The notes beneath the pieces are model-generated. The model was not told where the DNA came from, did no database searches, and saw nothing but the letters and a program-made list of their open reading frames with translations. This document shows, one piece after another, positions 19,590 through 33,325 of a stretch of DNA of 64,000 nucleotides. The stretch is from Stramonita haemastoma (lineage: Eukaryota; Mollusca; Gastropoda; Neogastropoda; Muricidae), in assembly GCA_030674155.1 (NCBI GenBank), contig CM060317.1:84277541-84341540 (forward strand), in the 5' to 3' direction. The stretch's first letter is position 1, and every line of letters starts with the position of its first letter. The position numbers and the translations under genes are program-made.

Positions 19590-19835
19590 AAAAACGTCAC
19601 CATTGGTGAACTTCAGAGATTCAGTCGAGGAACAAAAAAATATGAATATTATATTAACAGACTCGACAGTCCCAGTCTTCCCAATTAGCCCACAGTACAC
19701 TCACTCTGGTTAGGGGCCGGATGGAGTATGAAAAATCCCTGTGACTTATATGGGATTAGAACCCATGACTTTCCTGTTCATAACCCAAAGGGCTAACCAC
19801 TGTGCCAAGGTGGCTGGTCGGCAGGTGACAACTTC
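19590..19835 (-). mobile_element. tRNA-derived SINE, family C, minus strand
   Basis: The reverse complement starts CCAGCCACCTTGGCACAGTG and has a B box GGGTTCTAATCCC. It ends in a block containing TTCCTCGACTGAATC and TTCACCAATGGTGACG. The end block recurs near 11.70, 13.88, 34.84, 38.82, 46.03, 52.22 and 60.14 kb, and the head near 57.6-57.77 kb. Confidence 0.65.
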
Positions 19836-20198
19836 GTTGACCAGTCTGGTCAGGTGTTGAATCAAGGCCATCCACAGCAAGATAGGGTGATAGTTTGGGG
19901 CTGAATATAAATGGCAACCTTCTGGCGGCTCCTGCAATGGCACTGGAACTATGCTTATCGGAGATTGCCTTTCCAGTTGACCATTCCAGCAACTTGGAGA
20001 GGAGGGATGGGGGTCTGCTGCATGGATAACAGCTTGTCCTCTATACTTTTATTTTGTTTTGTTGGTGAGATCAGCTTTTCAGTTTTTTCCTGTCAACTAC
20101 GATGTGATAGAATCACATAATTAGCCTCGGGAATACTGAATAGGGAATCTTGTTTTCCTACCGCTATTGTAATGGACATGACTGATTTGAGCATGCAT

Positions 20199-20418
<220 letters not shown>

Positions 20419-20419
20419 C

Positions 20420-21610
20420 TCTCCTCTCTCTCTCTTTTGTTTGCCTGCCGTTTCCTTTCCTTGCTTTTTTCCTCTCTTCATCTGTTGCAATCCACCGGAA
20501 TCGCCTGTTGGTCTGCTTGTTTAGGATTGACTGTCTATGCGTGGTCCTTTCTGTGACGTTGTTCTATGGCAGGTTTGTCTGGCATATTGTTGTTGAGCCT
20601 GGCATTTTGTGTGGCTGGGTCTGTTTTTTTTGTCTTTGCAATGTTCTTTCTTTTCAAGTTGATCATGTACTAGGTAGTAGGGCATCTCTTCTCTCTTCAG
20701 CATCTTCTTTGCTTCTGGGCTGCATGTCTGTTGTTCTGTAAACACTCTCACACTCTTTCATACTTCTACACTAGTGAATACATTTAATTCATATACTAAG
20801 ATTCCCTTTCTCATCATCTCTCTCTTTTTTTTTTTCCTTTCTTCATTTATTTTTCCTTTAAGTTACAAGCAACCATTCTGTGCTTGTACAAAGAGACAAA
20901 ACCAAAATTTTCCTCTATTTTCCGTTACTATTTTTGTCTTCTTTTACTACATACTTACTTACCCAGGCTTTGCGCTCTAGAGCCTAGAGGGCAACTCCGT
21001 AGCCTTCTGAGACTGACAGATGCCTAGTAGGCCTACTGTGACATTTGGCAGATTTTGCTGGACACGGGTCTCGGGTCCTCTGAAGTTGGAGTATGGCTGC
21101 CTATATGGCGAGGTACTTGAAAATACTCATACACGCAAACTTCTCATTCAGTGTGCAATTTCAATCTCACAGTGATTCCCAGGTGGGATTAGTGAGTCAG
21201 AGTGCAGATTCTGGCTGACCCCCCAGAGTGTTAAGCTGGGGAACAACAACAACACATCTCGGAGATTTTGCTGGACAAGGTCTCGGAGATTTGCTGGACA
21301 AGGTCTTCGGAGATTTTGCTGGACAGGTCTCGGAGATTTTGCTGGACACAGGTCTCGGTTGTGATGACCTTTCACACTGGCTGCATTCCGAAGATGTCTG
21401 GTTTCTCCTCCTTGGGAATGTCCAAGCTTATGGTAGGTCTGTGAAATTAGCATCCCAACCTTCTGGAAATTCTGTGCCAGCAATTCCCTCTTCTCTCTCT
21501 CTTTCTTTGTTTCTGCCTTGTTCCCTTTTTTTCGTGTCTCTTCCTCCTTGCCTGTCTCCGGCCTTCTTGGTCCATTCTTCAGAGATAGTGGTGGGGATCA
21601 AGAGTGCAGT

Positions 21611-21669
<59 letters not shown>

Positions 21670-22280
21670 GGGTGCAACCGGCCTGGGCCATGATCGGGAA
21701 TGTTGGTTTTGTCTCCTTATACAGGTTACACTTCTTGAGGGTCATGCATCTTGTACAGAATGTCCGTCTAAAAATTTTTGTTTGCTATTCACAGATTGTT
21801 TAAAGTATGAAAAATTGCAATGTGTAGGTTTTTTTTTTTTTGGGTGGTATGTTTTTAGATTGAGGACATAGAGCAATACCAGGTAGTCACAAGATAGTGG
21901 AAATGATCATCAAATGAGGATTCTTGTGTTCCTACAGGGTAGATCTATCCTGAGGTGCATATTGTGGTCAGGAAGCTAGCAGACAACAAATGATTGCGGG
22001 GATACAGAGTTTGCTGAAAAATATAAAATATTCAAACCTACCAAATTTGTGCAAAATCACATGAGTCAGAGGCTAATCTTTAAAAAAAAAAGTGGTTTTT
22101 GTTTTTGTGGATGCTTTAATACGTGCGGCATGAAAATAAGAGTTAAAAAAAAAAACACCCAAAAGGAAAAGTCCGTTTTTCTAAAGCAGAGGTGTAACCT
22201 TTCTGGAAGTGTCCAGGGATTTGCTGTTTGTGTATTAAAATTGGGCCTGTTTTTATAAAAAGACAAAACGTTTCACAGAA
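20420..22280. other. Intergenic spacer with small repeats
   Basis: Holds a minisatellite at 21.25-21.36 kb and a (GT)n array at about 21612-21667. Otherwise AT-rich with T runs. No gene seen on either strand. Confidence 0.5.
21250..21360 (+). repeat. 25-bp minisatellite
   Basis: Four or five copies of a unit like CTCGGAGATTTTGCTGGACA; a single related unit lies near 21050. Confidence 0.85.
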
Positions 22281-22281
22281 A

Positions 22282-22384
22282 GACGGAACGAGTATGGTCC
22301 ATCTCGCGCCCCAAGAACTTTGATTGTCCACAAGGCGAGAGGACTGTATGGTTGCTGGAGTGTGCAGGACTTAGCGTAGCTGAA
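22282..22384 (+). other. Possible 5' UTR exon of the TDRD1-like gene
   Basis: A GC-richer island (CATCTCGCGCCCCAAG) ending in a candidate donor CTGAAG/GTACTA. The first coding exon of the Tudor gene starts at an acceptor, so an upstream non-coding exon must exist. This is the best local candidate, but it rests only on position and composition. Confidence 0.25.
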
Positions 22385-22762
22385 GGTACTAATTAATTCA
22401 TTTGTATCCCCTTTAATGTATATAGCACATTCAGTAGTGGAATGCATTTGTGAATTATGAAAATGTTATTGTTGTATGATACCTAAACTGTTATTTGACG
22501 GGAATTGACAGACCGCTTCACAACTTCGATGACTAGACCAGGCCAGACAAACACGAGGGTCTAACATTTGAAGGGTGATAGGGCCTAGGTAGGCCTAGGC
22601 CAAGTGAAACTTGGGCCTTGTGCCAGTAGGCTTTAGATAGGGCTGGGCCTAGTTGATTTATGGTTCCTCTTCTTCTTCATTAATGTTTAGCGGTCAGCAG
22701 TTTGACTATTATTATTTTTTGGCCTAGTGCAAGTGTGTGTAATCTTGTCATCTGTTCCCATC

Positions 22763-23055
22763 CGGCGGGATAGCGTAGAGGTCAGAACATTGCGCTCGCT
22801 ATTTGACGACCCGAGTTCGATTCCCGTTTGAGGGGATTTTCCCCCTTAAGTTAATAGCAGTGCTGACTCCACTCCCCCCAAAAGTCCTTCTGATGAGACT
22901 ATTAACCGAGGCCCCTATAAACCGAGGCCCCGTGTGCGAACGCACGCAGAACATCTTGTGCACACATTAAATCCTGTCGCTTTTCGTAAGAGTAGGCCAT
23001 TGTGTGCCAGTGGGAACAGATAAGATTTACTAAAGTAAAACTGCATACACACATT
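22763..23055 (+). mobile_element. tRNA-derived SINE, family A, full-length and best preserved
   Basis: GGCGGGATAGCGTAGAGGTC (A box) and GAGTTCGATTCCCG (B box) are followed by the full body. An internal 19-bp repeat of AACCGAGGCCCC is present. The copy ends near TGCATACACACATTTG. Confidence 0.85.
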
Positions 23056-23323
23056 TGCAGACTGAACTTATAACTGACATAGTGACAACTTTGTTGTCAA
23101 GTTCTGCATCTCATAAAAAAAAAATGTATGTATCACTATTAGACATACACTTAGTAAGTATATAGTCTAGATAAAACATTAAAAGATCTTGTAGCCCTAT
23201 AACTGTAGTCAATGAAGGGTCTGTATACTAGAACTGTAGTAATTTAAACTAAGACAAGTCTCTACTGCAGGCTCCGGCCAACACAGAATTGCTTTACAGG
23301 TGGCAACTCTAAGCACATTAGAG

Positions 23324-23478
23324 TTAGCCCTTTCGCTGCTGTCATATTTTGCTCAAGCACATGCTGGATGAAACAGAGCGTTGAATCATGACGAACAACA
23401 TCAATCAACTGACAACTGAACATTGCTGGTGGCGGTTTCTTTGACGAACGCTGTTTGTTAACAGCGCAGTGAGGTTAA
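23324..23478. mobile_element. TTAA-type MITE, copy 1
   Basis: A 155-bp unit starting TTAGCCCTTTCGCTGCTGTC and ending GCGCAGTGAGGTTAA, so its ends form short inverted repeats. It is about 80% like the copy at 50944-51096 by eye. Confidence 0.7.
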
Positions 23479-23741
23479 TGGAGGGAAAACATTTGCTGTA
23501 ACTTTATCTTAAAAGAATGAATGTCTTATAGATGGTGAACTGAGACAAGAGTTCTTGCCAAGAACAGAGGAGACTACTGTTGAGTGTTGTGTATTTTTAA
23601 CAGATTTTCTACAGTTTTGGGAGTCTCCACACCCCTGTAGTGTTTGTCAAGATTGTTACTGCACTGCGCTTTTCAATCTTTGTGTGTGCAGAGTTTTGTC
23701 CATGTTCATCTTTAATTAATCTGTAGGATGTTTCTTTTCAG

Positions 23742-23906
23742 TTGCAGAAAACAGTGTTGATTATAAACAGCAGAAATGGAAGAAATAGATGCATTAAACA
23801 ACTGGAATCCTATGGAGGAGGACTACAGAAACAAGCGTGCCAATTGCTACAGGGAGGGCGTTGGCCAGGATCTGCAAACAAGTAGAGACATCAGCGATGT
23901 TGGGAG
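23742..23906 (+). CDS. TDRD1: TDRD1-like exon 1 (start codon at 23776)
   Basis: Acceptor TTTCTTTTCAG, 34 nt of 5' UTR, then ATG and 43 codons plus AG. Donor AG/GTAAG. The sequence (NNWNPMEEDYRNKRANCYR) has no known domain. Confidence 0.85.
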
Positions 23907-26900
23907 GTAAGACTTGTGACCTCTTCCCTCTGCTACTGAGGCTGTACTTGTTGGGAACTTAGGCACTTGTTTCTTCTAAAAAGTTACAATATACAGTGAC
24001 TTAGCAGTTTTTGTTGGTTTAAGAAAAGATGTTTTTTAAAAAAAAATCTGTTTTTTAAAGTTGCATTGTTACATACAAGTAGATCATTTTGAAGTTGCAA
24101 TGTTACAGGGTTTTTTTTTAGACTTAAAGCTAAAGCTGCTAAAGAATCATTTGGCATAGTAAGAAAAGTTCAGCTGATCAAAATACTGTTTAGCTGATCA
24201 TTTTAATTCACGTCTTTGAAATCAATTACTACTCTTCACTGGACAACGATTGCTTAAGAACTCTGTGTGTGTGTGTGCACGTCTGTGTGTTATTAGTTGA
24301 GAGCAATGTTGTACATAGTATTTCAGAATATGACGTCTAAAGGTAGGGAAACTTTATCAAGAGGAAAGATAGAGCTGTTGGCATGTATAGGTGTTTTGTT
24401 GTTATGATTTGGTAAAAAATTCTCAGAGAAAATGGATTTAACAGATTATTTTTCTGTAGGATAATTTACAAGCTCAGATTCAGAAGGTGAGCATTTTATT
24501 TTGTGTAGCAGTGACTAAGTGCGTGGGTGTGATGTTTTCAGTACAAGTGGATCAGGTGGACACAAGCCTGTGGTGCTGTACATCACCAACGTTCCTCTGG
24601 AGATGGATGAAGTAAGTAGTCATGTAATCTGTAAATAATGATAACTCTGGCCAAAGTGTCTGATGACAACAGCAACTATGTCAACAACAGAATTTATTTC
24701 ATCATGGATGAGTAACATTCCTGAAAGGGCTGATAATATGTGGCCTTTAGGAGACAAAAAAACCAGCTAACTGAAAACTGGCCAAAAAGTTACTTTATTG
24801 ATGATTAAAACATTGAGAAGAGGGTGATAGGCTTGAGTGCTTTTGTTTTCAACTCTGCAGACTGGGCTTAGTTATTTGTTTTACTCTTTTATTTCAAAGA
24901 TGATGGAATGAGCACTCATGTGCTTTAAAAAAAACAAAACATCCAGTAATCATGTGCATGTGGTTTTGTACATTGTGCCATCTGTTCGCCATTGGCACAA
25001 ATGACCCACTCTTCCGAAAGGTGGAACAGGTTTTAACATGTGCACAAGATGTTCTGTGTGCATTTGTGGGCTTTAGCAGATGGTTGATGTGTGTCAGACT
25101 TGCTAAACTCCATGTCTGAATGTGTGATCCTGTCAGTTATTGCTGTAAAATAAGTTTTTAAAGTTCAAACCCACAGATATTGTGCTCATAAGGTATTACT
25201 CTTATGCAAAAATGTAAGGATCAATCATGGTACACACAACTATGATCACCTCCTATGACCAGAAATAGACTGATCCTGCTACCAACATATTGAACAATAC
25301 ACTTGGGAGAAAACTGAAAGAAGAATCTGTTGATGTTGTCATGGTGTGGTTGTAGAATTCAAAGAATTGTCTTGTCTGTCTGTTAATTAAACAGTGGACA
25401 GATGATGCAGCTAAAAGAGCACTGGCTTATAACCTGGAAAATGTGGTGATAGAATATATTTCTATGTTGATAACATGTCCTGCAAAAATGTTTTGTTTTG
25501 TGGACAGGTTGCTCTTCAGAACATTTTTGAACAAGAAGGAAAAGTAAACCGGGTACACATCCCTGCGCCCTCCCCAGAGAAAGTGGCACAGTTTAATTCA
25601 AAGATAGGGTAAGTTTATCAACCTTTTACTTCTATTGTCATGTAGCCTTATTAAAACATCTTTTGAGGGCTGCTATCTTCATTTATTTCAAACTTTAACC
25701 TTGGTCCTAAAACCCACAATGTTAGAGAACTCCATGTCTTGTCCAGTTGACATTGAAGACTTTTTGTTTGAAAGACAATGAAAAAGAATGTATGCCAGCA
25801 TCTTTTAGTGAATTAAAAAAAAATCCATCTTATAAAGATCCTTTGCTGTATACTTACCATGGTGATTGTTATGACAACAACAATGATGATGATCACAATA
25901 ATGTCTAGAAATGATGACAGTTGTATCTCTGTTGATGCAAACAGATGGGTGCATATTATCTGAAAACTAGTTACAAGTCTGTTATCATGTTTAGCAGACT
26001 GAAAAACTGTACAAAACTAGTTGTCTACTGATATCATGTTTCTGGAAAACTGTACAAAACTAGTTGTCTACTGATATCATGTTTAGCAGACTGGAAAACT
26101 GTACAAAACTAGTTGTCTATTGATATGTTTAGCAGACTGGAAAACTGTACAAAACTAGTTGTCTACTGGAAAACTGTACAAAACTAGTTGTCTACTGGAA
26201 AACTGTACAAAACTAGTTGTCTACTGGAAAACTGTACAAAACTAGTTGTCTACTGGAAAACTGTACAAAACTGGGCTTTTTGGTACAGATTCGTGACCAT
26301 GGACAATGTGCGAGGAGCTCAGGCAGCCATTGAGAACCTGAACGGGTTCCAGGTCAAAGGCAAGGCCCTGATTGTCAAGGTCAGACAGTCCAAAGAGGAG
26401 ATGTTACGCAGGAAAGAACAGCGGGAGGTCAGTATTTTCGCCCGGTTTTAATCGCTTTAAAAAATTTTTTTTTTATTGTTGTTTCAAAGTTTGTTTTTTG
26501 TTTTGTTTTGTCTTCTGTCTGCAGTTAGTTGTGAACAACAGGCAATCTTTGGATTATCCAGATCTAAAAATGTCTTTGAATGTCATGGGTTAAATCTTGT
26601 TAAAAGAACAAGACTTCCCCGTCTCTCTCTTTTCAGAGAAGCAGTTTTCTGTAGCATGTCCTAAGGGGATGGGTTGGGAGCTGCAGTGTTTTTATGATAT
26701 AAATGATCTTTGATCCCTGTGAATATGATGTTTTTTTTATTTTAAATGTTTTTTCTATTAATTAGAAAAAAATGTAGTTTTCATGTTGAAAATATTGCTC
26801 TGTGTGATGTACAACCAGGCTTAGATAGAGGAATGAATGCAGTGGTAGTGCTAGTAGTAACATGCACACTTCTGACTTGGGTGATCACAGTGATAAAGAG

Positions 26901-29900
26901 ACCTGTGATGAAGATAAAGTTAGAGACACAAATCTGTGATCTAAATAAACAATGCCAATTTAGGTTTTTGAATTTTATTTGGAGAACTTGAATAATTTTC
27001 AATGATTTTGAGTTTGGCAATGGCTGTCAACAATCTCTTCTGTCAGTTGGTTGCTACTTGGTGGTTCAGGATAAAAACTGTTCAGACCAAAAAGATTGCA
27101 TGCATCAAGAGCGTCAGCAGACCCAACGGCAATTTTCAGATTGCTTGTGTGTTCGTGCATCTTTCATCCTAAAACCAAGAAAATCAACAGTAGGTAGAAG
27201 ATTTTATCAGAATCATTGCAGTCATTCCAAAATTACTGCATCACCACATGTAAAGCAAACAATTTCAAAAACAGTTTTGTATGTTCATGCATCATATCAT
27301 CCAAGAGAAGATGAAAAGATGAAGATTGGATAGGAAACAGGTTTTTTTCTTTTTTCATTTTTGCTTTTTAAAATTCTCTTTTATCAGAATCAGTGTGTGC
27401 ATTATGAAGTTATTGAATGTTAAACATACGGTGGCTAGACTAAAGGCTCTTCAGAGCCAATATTTGTATAATGTGTGTATGTGTACACAATATCATTTGA
27501 GTATTGGACACAGTAAAACTGAATAATTGACTGTTAGATGTTCACATGTTGCAGCGAGAGGAGGAATTCAGACGGTCTCTGAAGTCAGAATTAGATGACG
27601 AAGAGGATGCTGGCCCCAGGTAAGCATTTTTGAGACAGATTTTTATTTTAAAGACTACAACCCTTCTGGTTTTATTGGAGTTTGTTCCTGTTAAATTGCA
27701 TTCCATTGTTCTGTGTACCTGAAGTGTTATCCCCAGGAAATCCCCACCCACTTTTCTGGAAAAAAAAGTTCTTCTTATGCAACATGTTGTTTGTGTGGCC
27801 ATGGCTATGGGGTATCAGCAAACAGGATCCTGTCAAACATTCTGTACTTGAACCTGGCCTTCATCATGGCAGAGTAGCTTGTAAAATTGTGTGTGAAAAT
27901 GAGTGTAAAAGAAAGATGATTTATGCTCTTTGTTTTCCATCTTCACAGACCTGTCAGAGACATTCACTTTGCAAACTGTTAAAACCCTGCAGAGAGTGAA
28001 CAAGAAGTGGCCAAGCTTGTCCAAAGACTAGGTTAAATATGTACAAGATCTGGCAAAAGTTTGTAGAATTGAAAACCAAAGAATAAAAATAAATGAGCAA
28101 TGCTGAAGTCTGTATTGAGTAGCTTTTGTATAAAAAGCCACCGCTGTAGTCTATTGGTTAAGGCGTTGGACTCGTAATCTAAAGGTTGCGAGTTCGATCC
28201 CAGCTTTCCGCTATGGCGTTGTGCCCTTGGAAAAGGCACTTTACGGCTATTTTCTCACCCCACCCAGGTGTAAAAGGTGTACCAACCTTGTGTTGGGGGT
28301 TAACCCTGCAATAGACTGGCGTCCTATCCAGGGGGGAGTCTATGACTCTCAGTCACTTAACGCCACAGAAACCGGGATAAGCACCGGCCTGATGAACCTT
28401 AGGCTCGGGACAGACTTTGACTATAACTAACTTTGTATAAAAGGACACTTTTTGTCTCAGGATCGCTGCCAGTCTTTTTCTCCTTCTTCATTCAAATCCA
28501 GTTTTAAGACTCATCTTTTTGAAACTTAAATTTTTTTTATATTAACCCTCTTCCATTCGCTTTTCTGACCAAGAAACTCCTCCTAGTATTCGGAAAATTT
28601 CAATCTTTTTCTAGTAAAACACAGTTCCTTAGTAATATACACCACCATATAAAAACTACTGATAGTAGAGTCTTGAAATTTGACAGGAATGTTCATAAGT
28701 TGTCATAGTTTACTTTGCATCAAAATTTGACAGTCCTGCTTATATATGTCGTGTTGCTGTCCCCCTTTTTGTCACCAAATCAAGGTGACAACATGTTCAC
28801 TTCATGCTGTTAGTAAAATAATATGCTCTAACATGCACATCATGCACTAGTATGAGTCAAAATTTAAAAAAAAATAGTGTCCTACCTACAGGCCCTCTGT
28901 AGGATTCCACGTCAGGGTAATCCGATTGAATAATATACATCACATGAAGATTGTCACCAAGTCCATTGTCTGGGATTGTACAGTTTTTCTACATACTAAA
29001 GAGAAATAAAAAATACGCAAACACGGTACATTATTTATTCACGGGATGGATTGCGTCGTGCCTTGAACTGGGCTTTGATGTCATTGAGAAAGGGCCTGAT
29101 CTTGTAGAGAGGGTCGTACTGGGGGCTGTCACGTCCAGGTGTGTCACTTGTGTCTCTCAAATGAAAATATTGATTCAGCTTCAAAAATCTTGTTTTGGGC
29201 ATGACAGTACTGATCCATGAGTGAGAAAACTTGGGGTCAGTGGACCAGTACATATGTATTCTGGGCAGACGATTGATTCCCATCATTATCAGTATAGACA
29301 GGTAAGGCCTGATCTCCTCAGGTGTTGTGTCTGTCCACAAAGGATCAGAAGCCACACCTCTAGCAGCGATCTTTTGTTTGGCATACTAATTTGTCTCATC
29401 TGCCACACTACGAAAAAAAGTTGGGGAAACAAACTGAAAAAAATAATCCAGGGGCTTGGCACTGAGCGGTAGTGTGTGTACAGGGCCTGCAGGCAACTGA
29501 AAAACTTTCACTGCCAGCGCTGTGTGCGCCGCGCGCCACGTCGTCTGCAAATTTAGTAGTGGGATGTTGTCTTCAGGGTCACTTTCTACTGCATAATCCT
29601 CATCTATTTCATCCCTTCCTTCTTCAGTTTCAATTTCAACATCAGATTCTCTATTCTGTTGTCTTTCAATCTCCTCAACTTGACGCATAATTTCGTCAAT
29701 TTCATCTTCTGGAAAATCTTCCCACATTTCATCTTCGTGCTTTGCCGCCATTCTTAACTATGAGAAAATGTGTGAATGAAAATGAGAGACGCTGACTAAT
29801 TTCTTGAGAATGGAAGGATGTGTGGTGCCAAAAATAGTACTGAAAAGCCATTGGGCTATCCTTACTATAGCGGGAAAAGTCACTCATGGTGTGTGTGAAC

Positions 29901-30038
29901 TTGTTCATGCTCAGAGCGTGATGGAAAATACCCACTGGCCGCGAGCGATTCTCGGCATGCTGCGGCACGATAAAATAAATGGGGCCTTTTCCGAAAAGCC
30001 CGCTGCGGCATTAGAAAATGGGAGAGGGTTAAAGTTTC

Positions 30039-30091
<53 letters not shown>

Positions 30092-32531
30092 AGGTATATA
30101 TATGTATTCTTATGGTATAGATACATGTTTTATTTGTTGTTAAATGATGTTCATGTGCATTGTTTAAATCACACTTGTTTATTCTTATGGTATAGATACA
30201 TGTTTTATTTGTTGTTAAATGATGTTCATGTACATTGTTTAAATCACACTTGTGTATTTCACTGAAGTGCATGTGTGGTGTTGTGTTATGTATTTGAGTG
30301 TATTGCAATTTTTGTTATATTGTAAAGTGCTTTGTGTTATCCTGTACAGGGGAAGGATAGCACTCAAAAAGTGTCCATCATTATTATTATTATTGTTTAT
30401 AACTATTGTATGTGTGTAGTTAACTAACTTGTGTATGTATTGTTCTTGGTGTTTGTGCAGTAACGGAGCATCAACATCATACGGGGAATCAGGAGCAGCG
30501 GAATCACAGAGGACAGTCAGAAGTGCAGGTACGAGTCAAGAAATCACACGGTTGATCCCTATGTATATATACATTAATAATTATCATAATAATAATAGTA
30601 ATAGTAGTAGTAGTAGTAATAATAATAGTAACAATAATAATAATAATAAAAATGCTATTCTTGATGCAATTCTTTTTGGTTTATATTATATATAAATCTT
30701 TATGTATCAATTTCAGTAAGAGGGAGTACGCACTGTCCAGTTTTGGGCCTATTGGGTGCAGAGTTTTCCAAGTGTGCCCCCATAGTCTTTGCCTGTGTGA
30801 TATGTTGAGGTGAACTGTGTGCAGGTCCCAATGGAGATGCTGCCTCCATGGTGGACAACCTGTCTGTGACTGTCAATCAGGACAACAATAGAAAGGTAGG
30901 TCGGAAAATCACCCAGGTATGAAGGTTTTAAAAATATTTATCTTTTAAATTCTTATTAATTTATTTTTTATTATTTGATTTTTTTTTGTTGGGTCCAGGC
31001 ATGAAGTTAAAAGAAAAGGTGATGCTTTAGAGATTGTAAGAATTATTTCTTGTGAATTGAAGATTTACAGGAAAGTTGGAAAAAAACAAGAAAAATTGGT
31101 ACTTTTGTGTTGGTACGAACTGTTATTTTTGACATGAAGATCGACAGAATTTAGACTGTTGCTTCCAGGCCACCCAGCCACCAAGCTTGTGCCGTTATGT
31201 TTACCTGTGAGAGTGTTTTTTTCTGTACAGAAATAAGACAAAAGTTTTGTGCTAAAACCAAGTTCTTTTGTGCTGGAATCAAGTTATGCCCAGGGATTTG
31301 GTGTGCCAAGTGATTAAAAAATCATGTGGGTAACAGTTGTGGGAATGGTGTGACAGGTCCAGGATCACAGAAGGAAGCAGGTACAGTCTTCAGTCAGGGT
31401 TCGCACAAGTCCCTAAAAAACCCTAATTTTGGGAAAGCCAAAATAGGGCCCCAAAAAGCCCTAAAAATGAGACATATTGCCTTGGAGGCCCTAAAAAGCC
31501 CTGAAAATGGAAGTCATGTGTGAGATTTTATTTAAAAATTAAAAAAAAAAATATTCAAAATAAAACGTTGGAGAAATAAGTGCGAGAAGCGTGTCCGAAG
31601 ATCGTATTATCGCTGATAGAATGCTTGTTGTCTGCTACTCACGTCGGGCCACCTATTTCGTAAAGGGAGGTAATGGTAATTGCCTCCCTTGGAAATGTGA
31701 TCGCTTTGCTTCGCAAAGGGTGGTGTGCAACCTTGTGCAGACCTGTGCACCTTCCGCAATAAGAAAATACAGTTTAATTAATAAAAATCCAATTTTTGTC
31801 TAAAAAAAAAATCCGAAAATCAAAAATATAGTCTTCTATCGTTAAGCGATGCCATTCATCTCGCATTACGTCGTCTGCTAGGTCCTATCGTTCAGTTGTC
31901 TCCCCTTATAGCGCATGCGCACAGCATCTCTTTCAAAACAAAATGGCGGAAAGTAGTGTAGACTTTCGCGGAAAAACAGATCAAACTGACACACTTACAA
32001 GCAAAGAAAGACGCGGAATAAACGCAAAATGACGCTAACAGGCCATGATGGGGCTAGAAGAGGTATAGTTGCTGATATAGATACACAAACAGAAAAATTG
32101 GTTTGTTTTGCTGAGCAATGTGCTATGTCTCTTATGTCTCTCGATAGTGAAAGTTGAGCTTTCATTAGCAAGTGGTGTCGGAAATTGGAACACGGTGGGA
32201 AAATAACAAACCACGGCACTTTAGTCATAGAAGCGCTAATTTCTTGGCAAATCATGGAATAGTAACCCTTTCGCATCTTCGGGAAATCAGTTGATTGTTA
32301 AAACGGCAGAGTGACTGTTCTAAAGTTACATCGCATGGAACACAGCCTGGGCTGTACCAGACAGCCGGAAAGTACACACATACACAGAACTTGTTTTTTG
32401 GCCATGCGAACTGTCATGGTGAGTTCACTCCGAAATAAGATGAATTTTTAATCTGCTTTTGTACGGGGTTTTAACTTGATTTTAAAATGATAAAGACATA
32501 GGATCTTCAGTCTTCATAAGAGTGTATTGAT

Positions 32532-32617
<86 letters not shown>

Positions 32618-32709
32618 ACACACACACACACCACACACACACACACAACACACACACACACACACTGGAAGTAAATTACACACACACACACACACATCAC
32701 ACCACACAC

Positions 32710-32778
<69 letters not shown>

Positions 32779-33261
32779 CTCGACCTCTCCCTGTCTCTTA
32801 GTCTTACACAGAGTCAGACACACACACACACACCTCTTCCCCCCCCCCACTCTCTTTCTGTCTCTGTTTCTCTGTCTATGTGTCTGTCCTTTCTTTCTCT
32901 TTCTTCCTCTTGACCTCTATCTGCATTAGTGCACATTTGTCTAGAAACACTCATTTTTGCTATGTGATTACTTGGGTATAGAACCTCCTTTAGATTGAAA
33001 AATGACAGAAAAAGTCATACTTGGAGAGCTTATTTTAGGGCAGAAATTGCTTAGTATCTAGAACTGAAATTTGTTCAAGGAGAGGCCGTTAAACAGGCTA
33101 GAATTGTTGAAAAACCTTCAGCTTCAGGGGCAACGCCCCCTGACCCCCACAAAGGGCTCTGCCCCTTGACCCTGCCAGAGGGCAATGCCCCCCGGACCCC
33201 CCCACTTTTCAGAGTTTTTTGACTGTCAATTCCCACCCCTGATATATATATATATAAAAAT

Positions 33262-33325
<64 letters not shown>

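Noticed and set aside
21250..21360. CRISPR-like direct repeats
   Set aside because: Units are contiguous with no unique spacers, in a eukaryotic genome; it is a minisatellite.
28138..28205. Possible tRNA gene with a CGT-like anticodon
   Set aside because: It is continuous with a SINE body and has a minus-strand copy at 50.8 kb with the same body; acceptor-stem pairing is not apparent.
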